64,000 bases of DNA from Arthrobacter sp. ISL-72 (GTDB taxonomy: Bacteria; Actinomycetota; Actinomycetes; Actinomycetales; Micrococcaceae), in the NCBI RefSeq assembly GCF_018613755.1, contig NZ_JAGGPP010000033.1:1-64000 (forward strand), read 5' to 3'. Numbering within the stretch: position 1 is the first letter of the stretch; every line of letters begins with the position of its first letter. Below, piece after piece: positions 33,705-41,255 of the stretch. The position numbers and the translations under genes were made by a program. The notes beneath the pieces are model-generated. The model was not told the DNA's origin. It was given only the letters and a program-made list of their open reading frames with translations, and did no database searches.

Positions 33705-34676
33705 ATGCAGTTCACCCAGCTTGGCCGCTCCGGCCTCAAAGTTTCCCGCCTGTGCCTGGGCACCATGAACTTCGGTCCGCAGACCGAGGAAACCGCGGCA
33801 CATTCCATCATGGATTCCGCGCTGGAATCCGGCATCAACTTCTTTGACACGGCCAACGTGTACGGCGGTTCGGGCCGCAGGGGCTGGACAGAGGAAATCA
33901 TCGGCCGGTGGTTCGGCCAGGGCGGCGAGCGCCGCGAACGCACCGTGCTGGCCACCAAGCTCTACGGCACCATGACGGACCGGCCGAACGACTCCAAACT
34001 GTCCGCCCTGAACATCCGGCGGGCATTGGATGCCAGCCTCAAGCGGCTGCAGACCGACTACATCGACATCTACCAGTTCCACCACATCGACCGGAACACC
34101 CCCTGGGACGAGATCTGGCAGGCCATGGAAGTGGCCGTCCAGCAGGGCAAAATCCTCTACGCCGGCAGCAGCAACTTTGCCGGCTGGCACATCGCCCAGG
34201 CCCAGGAATCCGCCGCCCGGCGCAACTTCACCGGCCTGGTCAGCGAACAATCCATCTACAACCTCCTCACCCGAAACGTGGAACTGGAGGTCATCCCCGC
34301 CGCACAGCAGTACGGGCTGGGGCTGATCCCCTGGTCGCCCCTGCACGGCGGTCTCCTGGGCGGCGTGCTCAAGAAAGAGCGCAACGGCGTCCGGCGCACC
34401 GAGGGACGCGCGGCCGAAACACTGAAAAAGCACCAGGACCAGATCCGCCGGTATGAGGATTTGGCGGACGATCTGGGCCACGAGCCCGGCGACGTCGCCC
34501 TGGCGTGGCTGCTGCACCAACCGGCAGTAACCGCACCGATCGTGGGGCCGCGCACGCAGGAACAGCTCGACGCCGGCCTCCGCGCCCTGGATGTAACGCT
34601 CGACGCCGACGCGCTCAAGCGCCTCGACGACATCTTCCCCGGCCACCGCACCGCCCCGGAAGACTACGCCTGGTGA
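33705..34676 (+). CDS. Aldo/keto reductase, YghZ/AKR14-like (second of three)
   Basis: A 323-residue aldo/keto reductase of the longer potassium-channel-beta/YghZ-like type. It has LGRSGLKVSRLCLGTMNFG, the tetrad parts INFFDTANVYG (Asp, Tyr), ATKLYG (Lys) and IYQFHHID (His), and the phosphate-binding IVGPRTQEQLDAGL near the C-terminus. It follows the first reductase by 30 bases and so is probably co-transcribed. It is of a different subfamily from the two reductases on either side, which suggests different substrates rather than simple tandem duplication. Confidence 0.88.
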   Translation: MQFTQLGRSGLKVSRLCLGTMNFGPQTEETAAHSIMDSALESGINFFDTANVYGGSGRRGWTEEIIGRWFGQGGERRERTVLATKLYGTMTDRPNDSKLSALNIRRALDASLKRLQTDYIDIYQFHHIDRNTPWDEIWQAMEVAVQQGKILYAGSSNFAGWHIAQAQESAARRNFTGLVSEQSIYNLLTRNVELEVIPAAQQYGLGLIPWSPLHGGLLGGVLKKERNGVRRTEGRAAETLKKHQDQIRRYEDLADDLGHEPGDVALAWLLHQPAVTAPIVGPRTQEQLDAGLRALDVTLDADALKRLDDIFPGHRTAPEDYAW

Positions 34677-34763
34677 GCTTTCCCGCAACGGTGGCGGCGC
34701 CGTCGGACATCCTGTTCTGTTCGGCATCTGTGCAAACCGGCTTCAATAGGAAAGACTCGTGGA

Positions 34764-35594
34764 ATGGCACTTTCACCTGTGATTGAGCTCAATGACGGAA
34801 ACAGGATTCCCCAGATCGGGCTGGGCACGTGGCCGCTGGACGACAAACAGGCGGCGGCCGCCGTCGTCCAGGCCGTTGAAGCCGGTTACCGCCACATCGA
34901 CACCGCTGTGAAGTACGGCAATGAAACAGGCGTGGGAAACGGCTTCCGTTCGAGCGGCCTGGACCGGTCCGAGATGTTCATCACCACCAAACTGGACGGC
35001 GAATTCCAAGGGCAGGACAGGGCGGTGGCCGGCCTGGACGGGTCTCTGAAACGGCTCGGGCTGGACTATGTGGACCTGCTCCTGATCCACTGGCCACTCC
35101 CCCGGCGCAATGAATACATCTCCACGTGGGAAACTTTTGAGCGGCTGCAGACAACCGGAAAAGTGCACTCAATCGGGGTCTCCAATTTCAAACCCGCGCA
35201 CCTGGAGAGGCTCATGGCCGCCTGTGAAATTGTGCCGGCCGTCAACCAGATCCAGGTCAGCCCGGCCGTCACCCGGATTGTCGATATCGGCTACAACCGG
35301 CGGCACGGAATCGTCACCGAGTCATACAGTCCGCTGGGCGCCGGCACGGACCTGCTTAACGCCCCAGTACTGGGAAGGATCGCCCAAAAGCATGGCAAAA
35401 CACCCGGCCAGATCGTGCTGCGCTGGCACATTGAGCAGGGCCTCGTTGCCATCCCGAAAACGGCCAATCCGGAACGCATGAAAGAAAACCTGGATGTCTT
35501 CGGCTTCGCCCTGGATGCGGACGACATTGCAGCGATTGCCACACTCGACGGAGGTGATGAGTCCGGCGTTAATTCCGACGTCCAAGGCCACTGA
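34764..35594 (+). CDS. Aldo/keto reductase, AKR5-like (third of three)
   Basis: A 276-residue aldo/keto reductase. The tetrad is complete: Asp in HIDTAVKYGNE, Tyr in KYGNE, Lys in TTKLDG and His in LLLIHWPLP; the cofactor segment IPKTANPERMKENL matches the one in the first reductase of the run. The first and third genes are clearly the same subfamily but far from identical, so this is an old paralogy. The ATG follows AGGAAAG by several bases. Fifty or so bases downstream is an AT-rich dyad that belongs to the next gene. Confidence 0.88.
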   Translation: MALSPVIELNDGNRIPQIGLGTWPLDDKQAAAAVVQAVEAGYRHIDTAVKYGNETGVGNGFRSSGLDRSEMFITTKLDGEFQGQDRAVAGLDGSLKRLGLDYVDLLLIHWPLPRRNEYISTWETFERLQTTGKVHSIGVSNFKPAHLERLMAACEIVPAVNQIQVSPAVTRIVDIGYNRRHGIVTESYSPLGAGTDLLNAPVLGRIAQKHGKTPGQIVLRWHIEQGLVAIPKTANPERMKENLDVFGFALDADDIAAIATLDGGDESGVNSDVQGH

Positions 35595-35639
35595 AAGTCG
35601 GCTCTCCCGGCAACTTTGCAGCCCCGCCGACTGGAAGAT

Positions 35640-35663
35640 TAATACTAAGCATGATTAGTATTA
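35640..35663. promoter_or_regulatory. AT-rich 9-bp inverted repeat upstream of the GlsB-like gene
   Basis: TAATACTAA and TTAGTATTA are perfect inverted copies separated by six bases. The 24-bp block is strikingly AT-rich in this GC-rich window and lies about 64 bases before the start at 35727, as expected of an operator or an activator site. Confidence 0.6.
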
Positions 35664-35726
35664 GGTGGAAGGATGAAGCGTGCCTGGGATTCAGGCACCT
35701 CCTCGAGAAGAAGAAGGAACGATAAA

Positions 35727-35990
35727 ATGGGTTTTTTCGCATTTCTGATTCTGGGCCTTATCGCTGGAGCCATTGCTAAAGCGATCCTCCCCGGCCAGCA
35801 GGGCGGCGGCATTTTCATCACGCTGCTGCTCGGTGTTGTCGGTGCTCTTTTGGGCGGATTTATTGGCAGTGCGCTCTTTGGCGTCGGCATCAACGAGTTC
35901 TTCTCGCTGTCCACATGGCTTCTGGCCATTGGCGGCGCGATCATTGTCCTGCTTGTTTACGGCATGATCACCAAGCGCACAGCCCGCTAA
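35727..35990 (+). CDS. GlsB/YeaQ/YmgE family stress-associated membrane protein
   Basis: An 87-residue protein of the transglycosylase-associated GlsB/YeaQ/YmgE family. It has three hydrophobic helices, with the family motif LIAGAIAKAILPGQQGGG between the first two and LLGVVGALLGGFIG in the second. Function is poorly known, linked to general stress and envelope changes. The ATG at 35727-35729 follows AAGAAGGAA; the longer frame from 35673 adds non-conserved residues. A strong terminator (36010-36041) follows. Confidence 0.88.
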   Translation: MGFFAFLILGLIAGAIAKAILPGQQGGGIFITLLLGVVGALLGGFIGSALFGVGINEFFSLSTWLLAIGGAIIVLLVYGMITKRTAR

Positions 35991-36009
35991 AGCGGGACTG
36001 GCCTGAGAG

Positions 36010-36041
36010 ACGGCCCCGGGACTGTTCCTGGGGCCGTTTTT
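36010..36041 (+). terminator. Rho-independent terminator
   Basis: ACGGCCCC and GGGGCCGT form a perfect 8-bp stem around a 12-base loop, followed by a run of five T. It ends the GlsB-like gene on the plus strand. Confidence 0.85.
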
Positions 36042-36137
36042 CAATTCAAGATCCTCTATCCATGGCCTCACATCTCTGCATCCCGGCCTCGTTGACCGGG
36101 GCGGGCACGGGACCCTCACACGAAGCAGGAGTAAATC

Positions 36138-36668
36138 ATGAAAGCAAAACTTCTTTTCGGTACAGGAATGGCAGCGGGATTTGTACTGGGCTCCCGGTCC
36201 GGCCGCGCCGCGTACGAAAAAATCAAGGCACGGGCTGCGGGACTTTGGGACAGCAAGCCCGTACAGGACAAGGTGGCCGCAGCAACCGAAGCGGTCAAGG
36301 AAAAGGCGCCCGAAGTATCCGACCAGCTGACTGAGGCGGCCCGCCGTGCCGGCACAGTCATCAGCTCGGCCATGCACCGGGACAAGTCGTCGGACACCGC
36401 CAAAGACGACACCGCAAAGGGTGACGCCATCAAGACCGGCAGCGCCACGGGCGCGGTTCCCACAACGGAAGACGAATTCCCGGCCGGCGACTACGTCCCG
36501 TCCCACAGCACCCATCCAGAGACGGTAAACCTGGGCACGTCCGCTGACACCACTCCCGACGTCGCCAGCGACCCTTCCCGCAACGACACCACCGGCCAGG
36601 ACTGGTCCGACGAAGGCGGGGCCACCACCGCCGGCGCCGCCACCAACACCAATCCCGAGCGCGGCTAG
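36138..36668 (+). CDS. YtxH-like protein with an N-terminal membrane segment
   Basis: A 176-residue protein. A short hydrophobic segment (KLLFGTGMAAGFVLGSRSGRAAYE, split here by the glycine-rich family pattern) is followed by a helical Lys/Ala-rich stretch (about 25-80) and a disordered Asp/Thr/Ser-rich tail. This layout matches YtxH-like general-stress proteins of unknown function. The ATG is preceded by AGCAGGAG. It lies behind the GlsB-like gene, which suggests a stress pair. The tail is of low complexity and evolves quickly. Confidence 0.7.
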   Translation: MKAKLLFGTGMAAGFVLGSRSGRAAYEKIKARAAGLWDSKPVQDKVAAATEAVKEKAPEVSDQLTEAARRAGTVISSAMHRDKSSDTAKDDTAKGDAIKTGSATGAVPTTEDEFPAGDYVPSHSTHPETVNLGTSADTTPDVASDPSRNDTTGQDWSDEGGATTAGAATNTNPERG

Positions 36669-36685
36669 AACCGCTACCTTCGCGC

Positions 36686-36738
36686 CGACCCGTCCGGACC
36701 AGATTCCGGGCGGGTTCGGCTCGTTTTGCCCACATCCC
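36686..36738 (+). terminator. Probable terminator after the YtxH-like gene
   Basis: CGACCCGTCCGG pairs with CCGGGCGGGTTCG around a short AT-containing loop, followed by a TTTT tract. The stem has one or two imperfections. Confidence 0.5.
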
Positions 36739-36845
36739 GGCGCTGACCCTTCGCCCGGGCCCTAAGAACCTTGTTCCCGACCTGCCGGAATTCTAGAATG
36801 TGGGTGGCTAAGCAGTCAGCCGTTGAATCCTTTGCGGAGGCATTC

Positions 36846-36917
36846 ATGAGCTTTCGACGCGTGGTCCCACCGGCCGCTGGATGTGCGGCGCGGCCCATTC
36901 TCCGGCGGCTCCCGTGA
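36846..36917 (+). CDS. Possible 23-residue leader ORF upstream of the debranching enzyme
   Basis: A strong ribosome site (GCGGAGGC, six bases upstream) precedes the ATG at 36846. The frame reads MSFRRVVPPAAG..., 23 residues, and its TGA (36915-36917) overlaps a GTG at 36914-36916 that is in frame with the downstream enzyme. The stop-start overlap suggests translational coupling. It could also be the true enzyme start with a one-base frameshift. Confidence 0.5.
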   Translation: MSFRRVVPPAAGCAARPILRRLP

Positions 36918-39073
36918 ACGGCTGGAACCTGGATACGGTCGGTTCAGTCGGCCCCAACGCGGTGACCATCGTCGAAGGATCATCGTTCTTCATCTCCGCC
37001 GCCAATGGCGACCTTGACCTGGAACTGGCCCACGGGGTCTTCTACCAGGACACCCGGATCGTGTCCCGCTGGAACCTGCTGGTGAACAACCACGTGGTGG
37101 AAGGGCTCATGGCGGTGAACCCTGAACCCTACCGGGCCGTCTTCACGGGACGGGCACCCCAGCCCGACGGCGCGGCCGACCGGCCCATGGTGATTGAACG
37201 GGACCGGCAGGTGGGCGACGGGATCCGTGAGACGCTGACGTTGCGGAACTACTCCACCTCCCCCGCTCCATGCACCATCAAACTGGCAGTCGAGGCGGAC
37301 TTCGCGGACCTGTTCGAGGTCAAGGCCGGACGGAAGACCCGCCAACTGCGCCCCTCCCACCGGCCGGAAGGCGACAGGTTGATCATCAGCGGCCGCCACA
37401 ACGGGCGGTTACTGGGTGTGACAGTCCGGGCGCCGGGCGCGGATGTGAACCGCCACGGGGTGATGTTCAAAGTGACCGTTCCCGCAAAGAGTTCCTGGAC
37501 CGCCACGATTGTGGTCACACCCAGCTCCGACGGCAACGAGCCGGCGGGCAAGTTCTCCGCCAGCACCGCGCAGCATGAATCGGTTCCCGCCCTCCGCCAC
37601 CGGATCTGGGTCGCCGCCGCACCACAGTTCAGCATGGACAACTCCGCCCTCGAAAGAACCCTGCGGCAGAGCCAGCAGGACCTGGGCTCGCTGCGCATCC
37701 AGGACCCCGCACACCCGGACCGGACCGTGATCGCCGCTGGCGCGCCGTGGTTCATGGCACTGTTCGGCCGCGACTCGCTGCTGACCTCACTCATGGCGCT
37801 TCCCGTTGATCCCACTATCGCGCTGGGCACACTGCAGACGCTGGCCGAGCACCAGGGCCAAACCATCAACAAACTCACCGAGGAACAGCCGGGACGGATT
37901 CTCCACGAGGTGCGGCTCGGTTCGGGCGCCGCACTGTCGCTCGGCGGCGGCAACACCTACTACGGCACGGCTGACGCCACTCCCCTGTTCGTCAAGCTCC
38001 TGGGCGAAGTCAGCAGCTGGGGACTGGAGCCGCGGGCAGTGCAGGAGCTCCTCCCCAACGCGGACCGTGCACTGGACTGGATCACCGGCTACGGGGACCC
38101 TGACGGCGATGGCTTTGTGGAATACGAGCGCGCCAGCCGGCACGGGCTCCTCAACCAGGGCTGGAAGGACTCCTACGACGGCATCAGCTTTGCGGACGGC
38201 ACGCTCGCCGAGCCGCCCATCGCAGTGTGCGAGGTACAAGGCTATGTCTACAGCGCCTACTTGGCGAGGGCGCTGCTGGCCCTGGACTCCGGCGATTCAA
38301 GCCTTGCCCGTCACTGGGGTGACCGCGCTGCCGTACTCAAGGAGGCGTTCAACCGCAGGTTCTGGATGCCCCAGCGCGGATACTTCGCTGTAGCCCTGGA
38401 CAAGGACAAAATTCCCGTGGACGCCTGTGCCTCCAATATGGGGCACTGCCTGTGGTCCGGGATCGTGGATGACGACAAGGCACCGCTCGTGGCGCAGCGC
38501 CTGATGGAACCGGACATGTTCTCCGGCTGGGGTGTCCGCACGCTGGCCTCCACAATGGGCGCCTACAATCCCGTGAGCTACCACAACGGCTCGGTATGGC
38601 CGCACGACAACGCCCTGATCGCCGCCGGGCTGATGCGCTACGGATTCATCGAAGAATCGCAGCGGGTGGCCATGGCGATCTTCGACGCCGCGGAGGCCTT
38701 CGGCGGGAGGCTCCCCGAACTTTTCTGCGGTTTCCCCCGCGAACCGGACCGGGCCCCGGTGGCCTACCCGTCGTCGTGCTCGCCGCAGGCCTGGGCTTCG
38801 GCCACCCCCATCCACCTCCTCCGCATCCTGCTGCGCTTTGACCCTTCGGCTCCCACCGGCCGGCTCTGGCTGAGCCCGGCGTTCCCGGATGGCTTCGGCT
38901 ACCTGAAGAAGGACCAGGTGCCATTGGCCGGTTCCCGGCTTACCATCGAGGTGTCGGGCAATGCCGCACACGTGACGGGGCTGCCCCCGTCGATTGAATT
39001 GCATTTGGGGACGCAGGACCCCCGGGCGGACCTTATCCGGGTCCATCAAGATCCTGGCCGGAAGGCTGGCTGA
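36914..39073 (+). CDS. Glycogen-debranching-type amylo-alpha-1,6-glucosidase
   Basis: A 719-residue protein made of an N-terminal debranching-enzyme sandwich domain (FFISAANGDLDLELAHGVFYQDTRIVSRWNLLVN) and a GH15-like (alpha/alpha)6 barrel. The barrel shows APWFMALFGRDSLLTSLMAL, EQPGRILHEVRLG, YYGTADATPLFVKLL and VWPHDNALIAAGLMRYGF with the expected acidic residues. It should hydrolyse alpha-1,6 or other alpha-glucosidic linkages in the cytoplasm. I take the GTG at 36914 because it overlaps the leader ORF stop; the ATG at 36881 in the same frame has no ribosome site. The GT4 gene follows 13 bases after its stop, so the two are likely one operon of glucan metabolism. Confidence 0.85.
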   Translation: MNGWNLDTVGSVGPNAVTIVEGSSFFISAANGDLDLELAHGVFYQDTRIVSRWNLLVNNHVVEGLMAVNPEPYRAVFTGRAPQPDGAADRPMVIERDRQVGDGIRETLTLRNYSTSPAPCTIKLAVEADFADLFEVKAGRKTRQLRPSHRPEGDRLIISGRHNGRLLGVTVRAPGADVNRHGVMFKVTVPAKSSWTATIVVTPSSDGNEPAGKFSASTAQHESVPALRHRIWVAAAPQFSMDNSALERTLRQSQQDLGSLRIQDPAHPDRTVIAAGAPWFMALFGRDSLLTSLMALPVDPTIALGTLQTLAEHQGQTINKLTEEQPGRILHEVRLGSGAALSLGGGNTYYGTADATPLFVKLLGEVSSWGLEPRAVQELLPNADRALDWITGYGDPDGDGFVEYERASRHGLLNQGWKDSYDGISFADGTLAEPPIAVCEVQGYVYSAYLARALLALDSGDSSLARHWGDRAAVLKEAFNRRFWMPQRGYFAVALDKDKIPVDACASNMGHCLWSGIVDDDKAPLVAQRLMEPDMFSGWGVRTLASTMGAYNPVSYHNGSVWPHDNALIAAGLMRYGFIEESQRVAMAIFDAAEAFGGRLPELFCGFPREPDRAPVAYPSSCSPQAWASATPIHLLRILLRFDPSAPTGRLWLSPAFPDGFGYLKKDQVPLAGSRLTIEVSGNAAHVTGLPPSIELHLGTQDPRADLIRVHQDPGRKAG

Positions 39074-39086
39074 TGTAGGAGGCACA

Positions 39087-40157
39087 ATGCGTATCGGTAT
39101 CCTGGCACCACCCTGGATTCCCGTCCCCCCGCCCAGTTACGGCGGCACCGAAGCAGTGGTCCACACGCTTGCCGTGGGGCTCGCCGAGGCAGGGCACGAT
39201 GTTGTCCTCGCCGCTTCGGGCGACAGCACCTGTCCGGTGCCGCGCGTTCCGGGTCTGCCGGACTCGTCCGAGCTGAGCATGGACTCGGCCAGGCAGGAGA
39301 TCCTCCACGTCATCCGGGCCTACGAAGCCATGGAGGACGTGGACATTGTGCACGACCACACGCTGCTGGGCCCGCTCTCCTATCGGAGGACACCCGCCGT
39401 TCCCCGCGCCACCACGTTGCACGGGCCTTTCGACGATGACCTCACCCGCATCTACCGCGCGATGCACCGGGACACGGCCCTCGTGGCCATCTCGCACCAC
39501 CAGGCCTCCACGGCCCGCGGTGTAAAGATCGACGCCGTCATCCACCACGGCATCGACGTCGGCAACGTGCGCTACAGCCCGTCGCACAACGGCGGAGCCT
39601 GCTTCCTGGGCCGGATGCACCCGAACAAGGGCCTCCTGCAGGCCGTCATGGTGGCACGGCAGGCCGGCATTCCGCTGCGGATCGGCGCAAAGATGCGCGA
39701 ACCGTTCGAGCTGGACTACTTTAAAGACGTGATCGAACCGCTCCTCGGCCCGGATGTTGAATACCTGGGCGAGCTGGACACGGCACAGAAGTACCGGCTG
39801 CTGGGCGAATCGGTGGCGCTGCTGAATCCGATCCAGTGGCCGGAACCGTTCGGGATGGTGATGATCGAGGCGCTGGCCGCGGGAACGCCGGTAGTGGCCA
39901 CCCACCGGGGTTCGGCTCCGGAAATCATCAGCGACGGCGAAACAGGGTTCCTGTCGGACAGCCTCCAGGGCCTGGCCGAGGCACTGCAGGGCTGCCAGTG
40001 GCTCCGCCGCAGCGACTGCAGGCGGGCCGCCGAGCAGCACTTCAGTTCACAGCGGATGGTCCGGGAGTACGTCAGCTTCTATTCGGCACTGCTGGCCGGA
40101 TCACCCCGGGCTGCACAAGCGGCGCCCGCCGGCCGGAATTTGACAATGTTCCAGTAG
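39087..40157 (+). CDS. Glycosyltransferase family 4
   Basis: A 356-residue GT-B glycosyltransferase. The N-terminal glycine loop PPSYGGTEAVVHTLAVGLAE is followed by the DIVHDHTLLG segment, and the donor-binding E-x7-E motif reads PEPFGMVMIEALAAGTPVV with GSAPEIISDGETGFL after it. Retaining transfer from a nucleoside diphosphate sugar is expected. The ATG at 39087 follows GTAGGAGGCACA. Its last 86 bases overlap a convergent methyltransferase gene. The upstream debranching enzyme suggests an alpha-glucan or trehalose-like product, which is inference. Confidence 0.87.
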   Translation: MRIGILAPPWIPVPPPSYGGTEAVVHTLAVGLAEAGHDVVLAASGDSTCPVPRVPGLPDSSELSMDSARQEILHVIRAYEAMEDVDIVHDHTLLGPLSYRRTPAVPRATTLHGPFDDDLTRIYRAMHRDTALVAISHHQASTARGVKIDAVIHHGIDVGNVRYSPSHNGGACFLGRMHPNKGLLQAVMVARQAGIPLRIGAKMREPFELDYFKDVIEPLLGPDVEYLGELDTAQKYRLLGESVALLNPIQWPEPFGMVMIEALAAGTPVVATHRGSAPEIISDGETGFLSDSLQGLAEALQGCQWLRRSDCRRAAEQHFSSQRMVREYVSFYSALLAGSPRAAQAAPAGRNLTMFQ

Positions 40158-41052
40158 TCACTGTGCCGGTCGCTGCGGTCCCGATCGCTGCAGCGCCCGG
40201 CGCTGAGGCAGGCGCTGTACCGATGGCCACTGTAGCGTCCAGCTCCGGGTCGCTAGCCAACCGGGCGGAGAGTCCCGCCCGCCGCATGAGCCCGGCGGTC
40301 TGCCGCGCCTGCCCCCGGCTTGTCTCGATCACCACATGGCCGCCGGGGGCAAGCCAGTCCGGCGCTTCCGCAATGACCCTCCGCTGGATGTCCAGCCCGT
40401 CCGGACCGCCGTCCAGGGACATCCGGGGCTCGTGCGTCCGGGCTTCCGGCGGCATGGTGCCGATCGCCGCTGTGGGGACGTAGGGGGCGTTGGCCATCAG
40501 GACCCTGATGCGGCCTCGCAGATGGGCCGGCAGGGGGTCGAAGAGGTCACCCTCATGGACCTGCCCGCCGGCAGGCTCGATGTTCCGCCGGGCGCACTGC
40601 ACGGCAGCGGGGTGGAGGTCCGCGGCATGCAGTTCGATGCCGCCCACGCGGGCCGCGAGGGCGGCGGCGACCGCGCCTGATCCGCAGCAGAGGTCGACGA
40701 CGGCGGGGCGCTCCCCGCCGTCGAAAGTCCCGCCGTCGGAGTTATCCCGCAGCAGCTGCTCCGCCTGGCGTACGAGGAACTCGGTGCGGCGGCGCGGCAC
40801 GAACACTCCTGCTGCCACGCCGATCCGGAGCCCGCAGAATTCCGCCCAGCCGAGGATGTGCTCCAGCGGCAGTCCGGCGACGCGCCGTTCGATCATCGCT
40901 TCCAGCTCAGCGGCTGAAGCGGCCGCGTCCGTCAGCAGGCGGGCTTCGTCTTCGGCAAACACACAGCCGGCGGCGCGGAGGCGGCGGACTTGGTCTTCGA
41001 GACGGTCTGCGCCTGCTGCCCGGCCGGGCTGCACGGTGCTTTTAGGCGGCAA
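40072..41052 (-). CDS. PrmC/HemK-related N5-glutamine methyltransferase
   Basis: A 326-residue SAM-dependent methyltransferase of the PrmC-like actinobacterial group. The SAM motif I reads VVDLCCGSGAVAAALAAR (about 117-134), and the active-site motif that is NPPY in PrmC reads NAPYVPT. The N-terminal LEHILGWAEFCGLRI helix domain and PRRRTEFLV also match. The C-terminal 45 residues are an Ala/Thr/Gly repeat (AIGTA, ATGT) and lie antisense to the GT4 gene end; a true stop further upstream is possible. It may methylate a Gln of a protein other than release factor, as the motif differs. Confidence 0.8.
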   Translation of the reverse strand: MPPKSTVQPGRAAGADRLEDQVRRLRAAGCVFAEDEARLLTDAAASAAELEAMIERRVAGLPLEHILGWAEFCGLRIGVAAGVFVPRRRTEFLVRQAEQLLRDNSDGGTFDGGERPAVVDLCCGSGAVAAALAARVGGIELHAADLHPAAVQCARRNIEPAGGQVHEGDLFDPLPAHLRGRIRVLMANAPYVPTAAIGTMPPEARTHEPRMSLDGGPDGLDIQRRVIAEAPDWLAPGGHVVIETSRGQARQTAGLMRRAGLSARLASDPELDATVAIGTAPASAPGAAAIGTAATGTVTTGTLSNSGRRAPLVQPGVIRPAVPNRS

Positions 41053-41143
41053 GGGCAGGCTCCTCAGCTGCAGTCGATGGACTTCATGCTACCGAACCGG
41101 AGGTGAATGCAAAGCAGCCTTGGGATTTGCTGGAAAATGTCGG

Positions 41144-41157
41144 TGCAAGCGCTTACA
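41144..41157. promoter_or_regulatory. cre/LacI-type operator upstream of the amylase
   Basis: TGCAAGCGCTTACA matches the LacI-family/cre consensus TGnnAnCGnTnnCA at every fixed position. It lies about 100 bases before the amylase start, where a MalR/CcpA-type repressor could block transcription. No LacI gene is adjacent; the one at 58-59 kb has a different predicted site. Confidence 0.65.
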
Positions 41158-41255
41158 GTGTGACTTGGCTCTCAGGGGCCGGTCTCCCGCATCGTCCTTC
41201 ACAGCAGCAATGTCGCTTTTCGGAAGGTTTCCTTATCGTGTTTTTCCTTAGTGCA

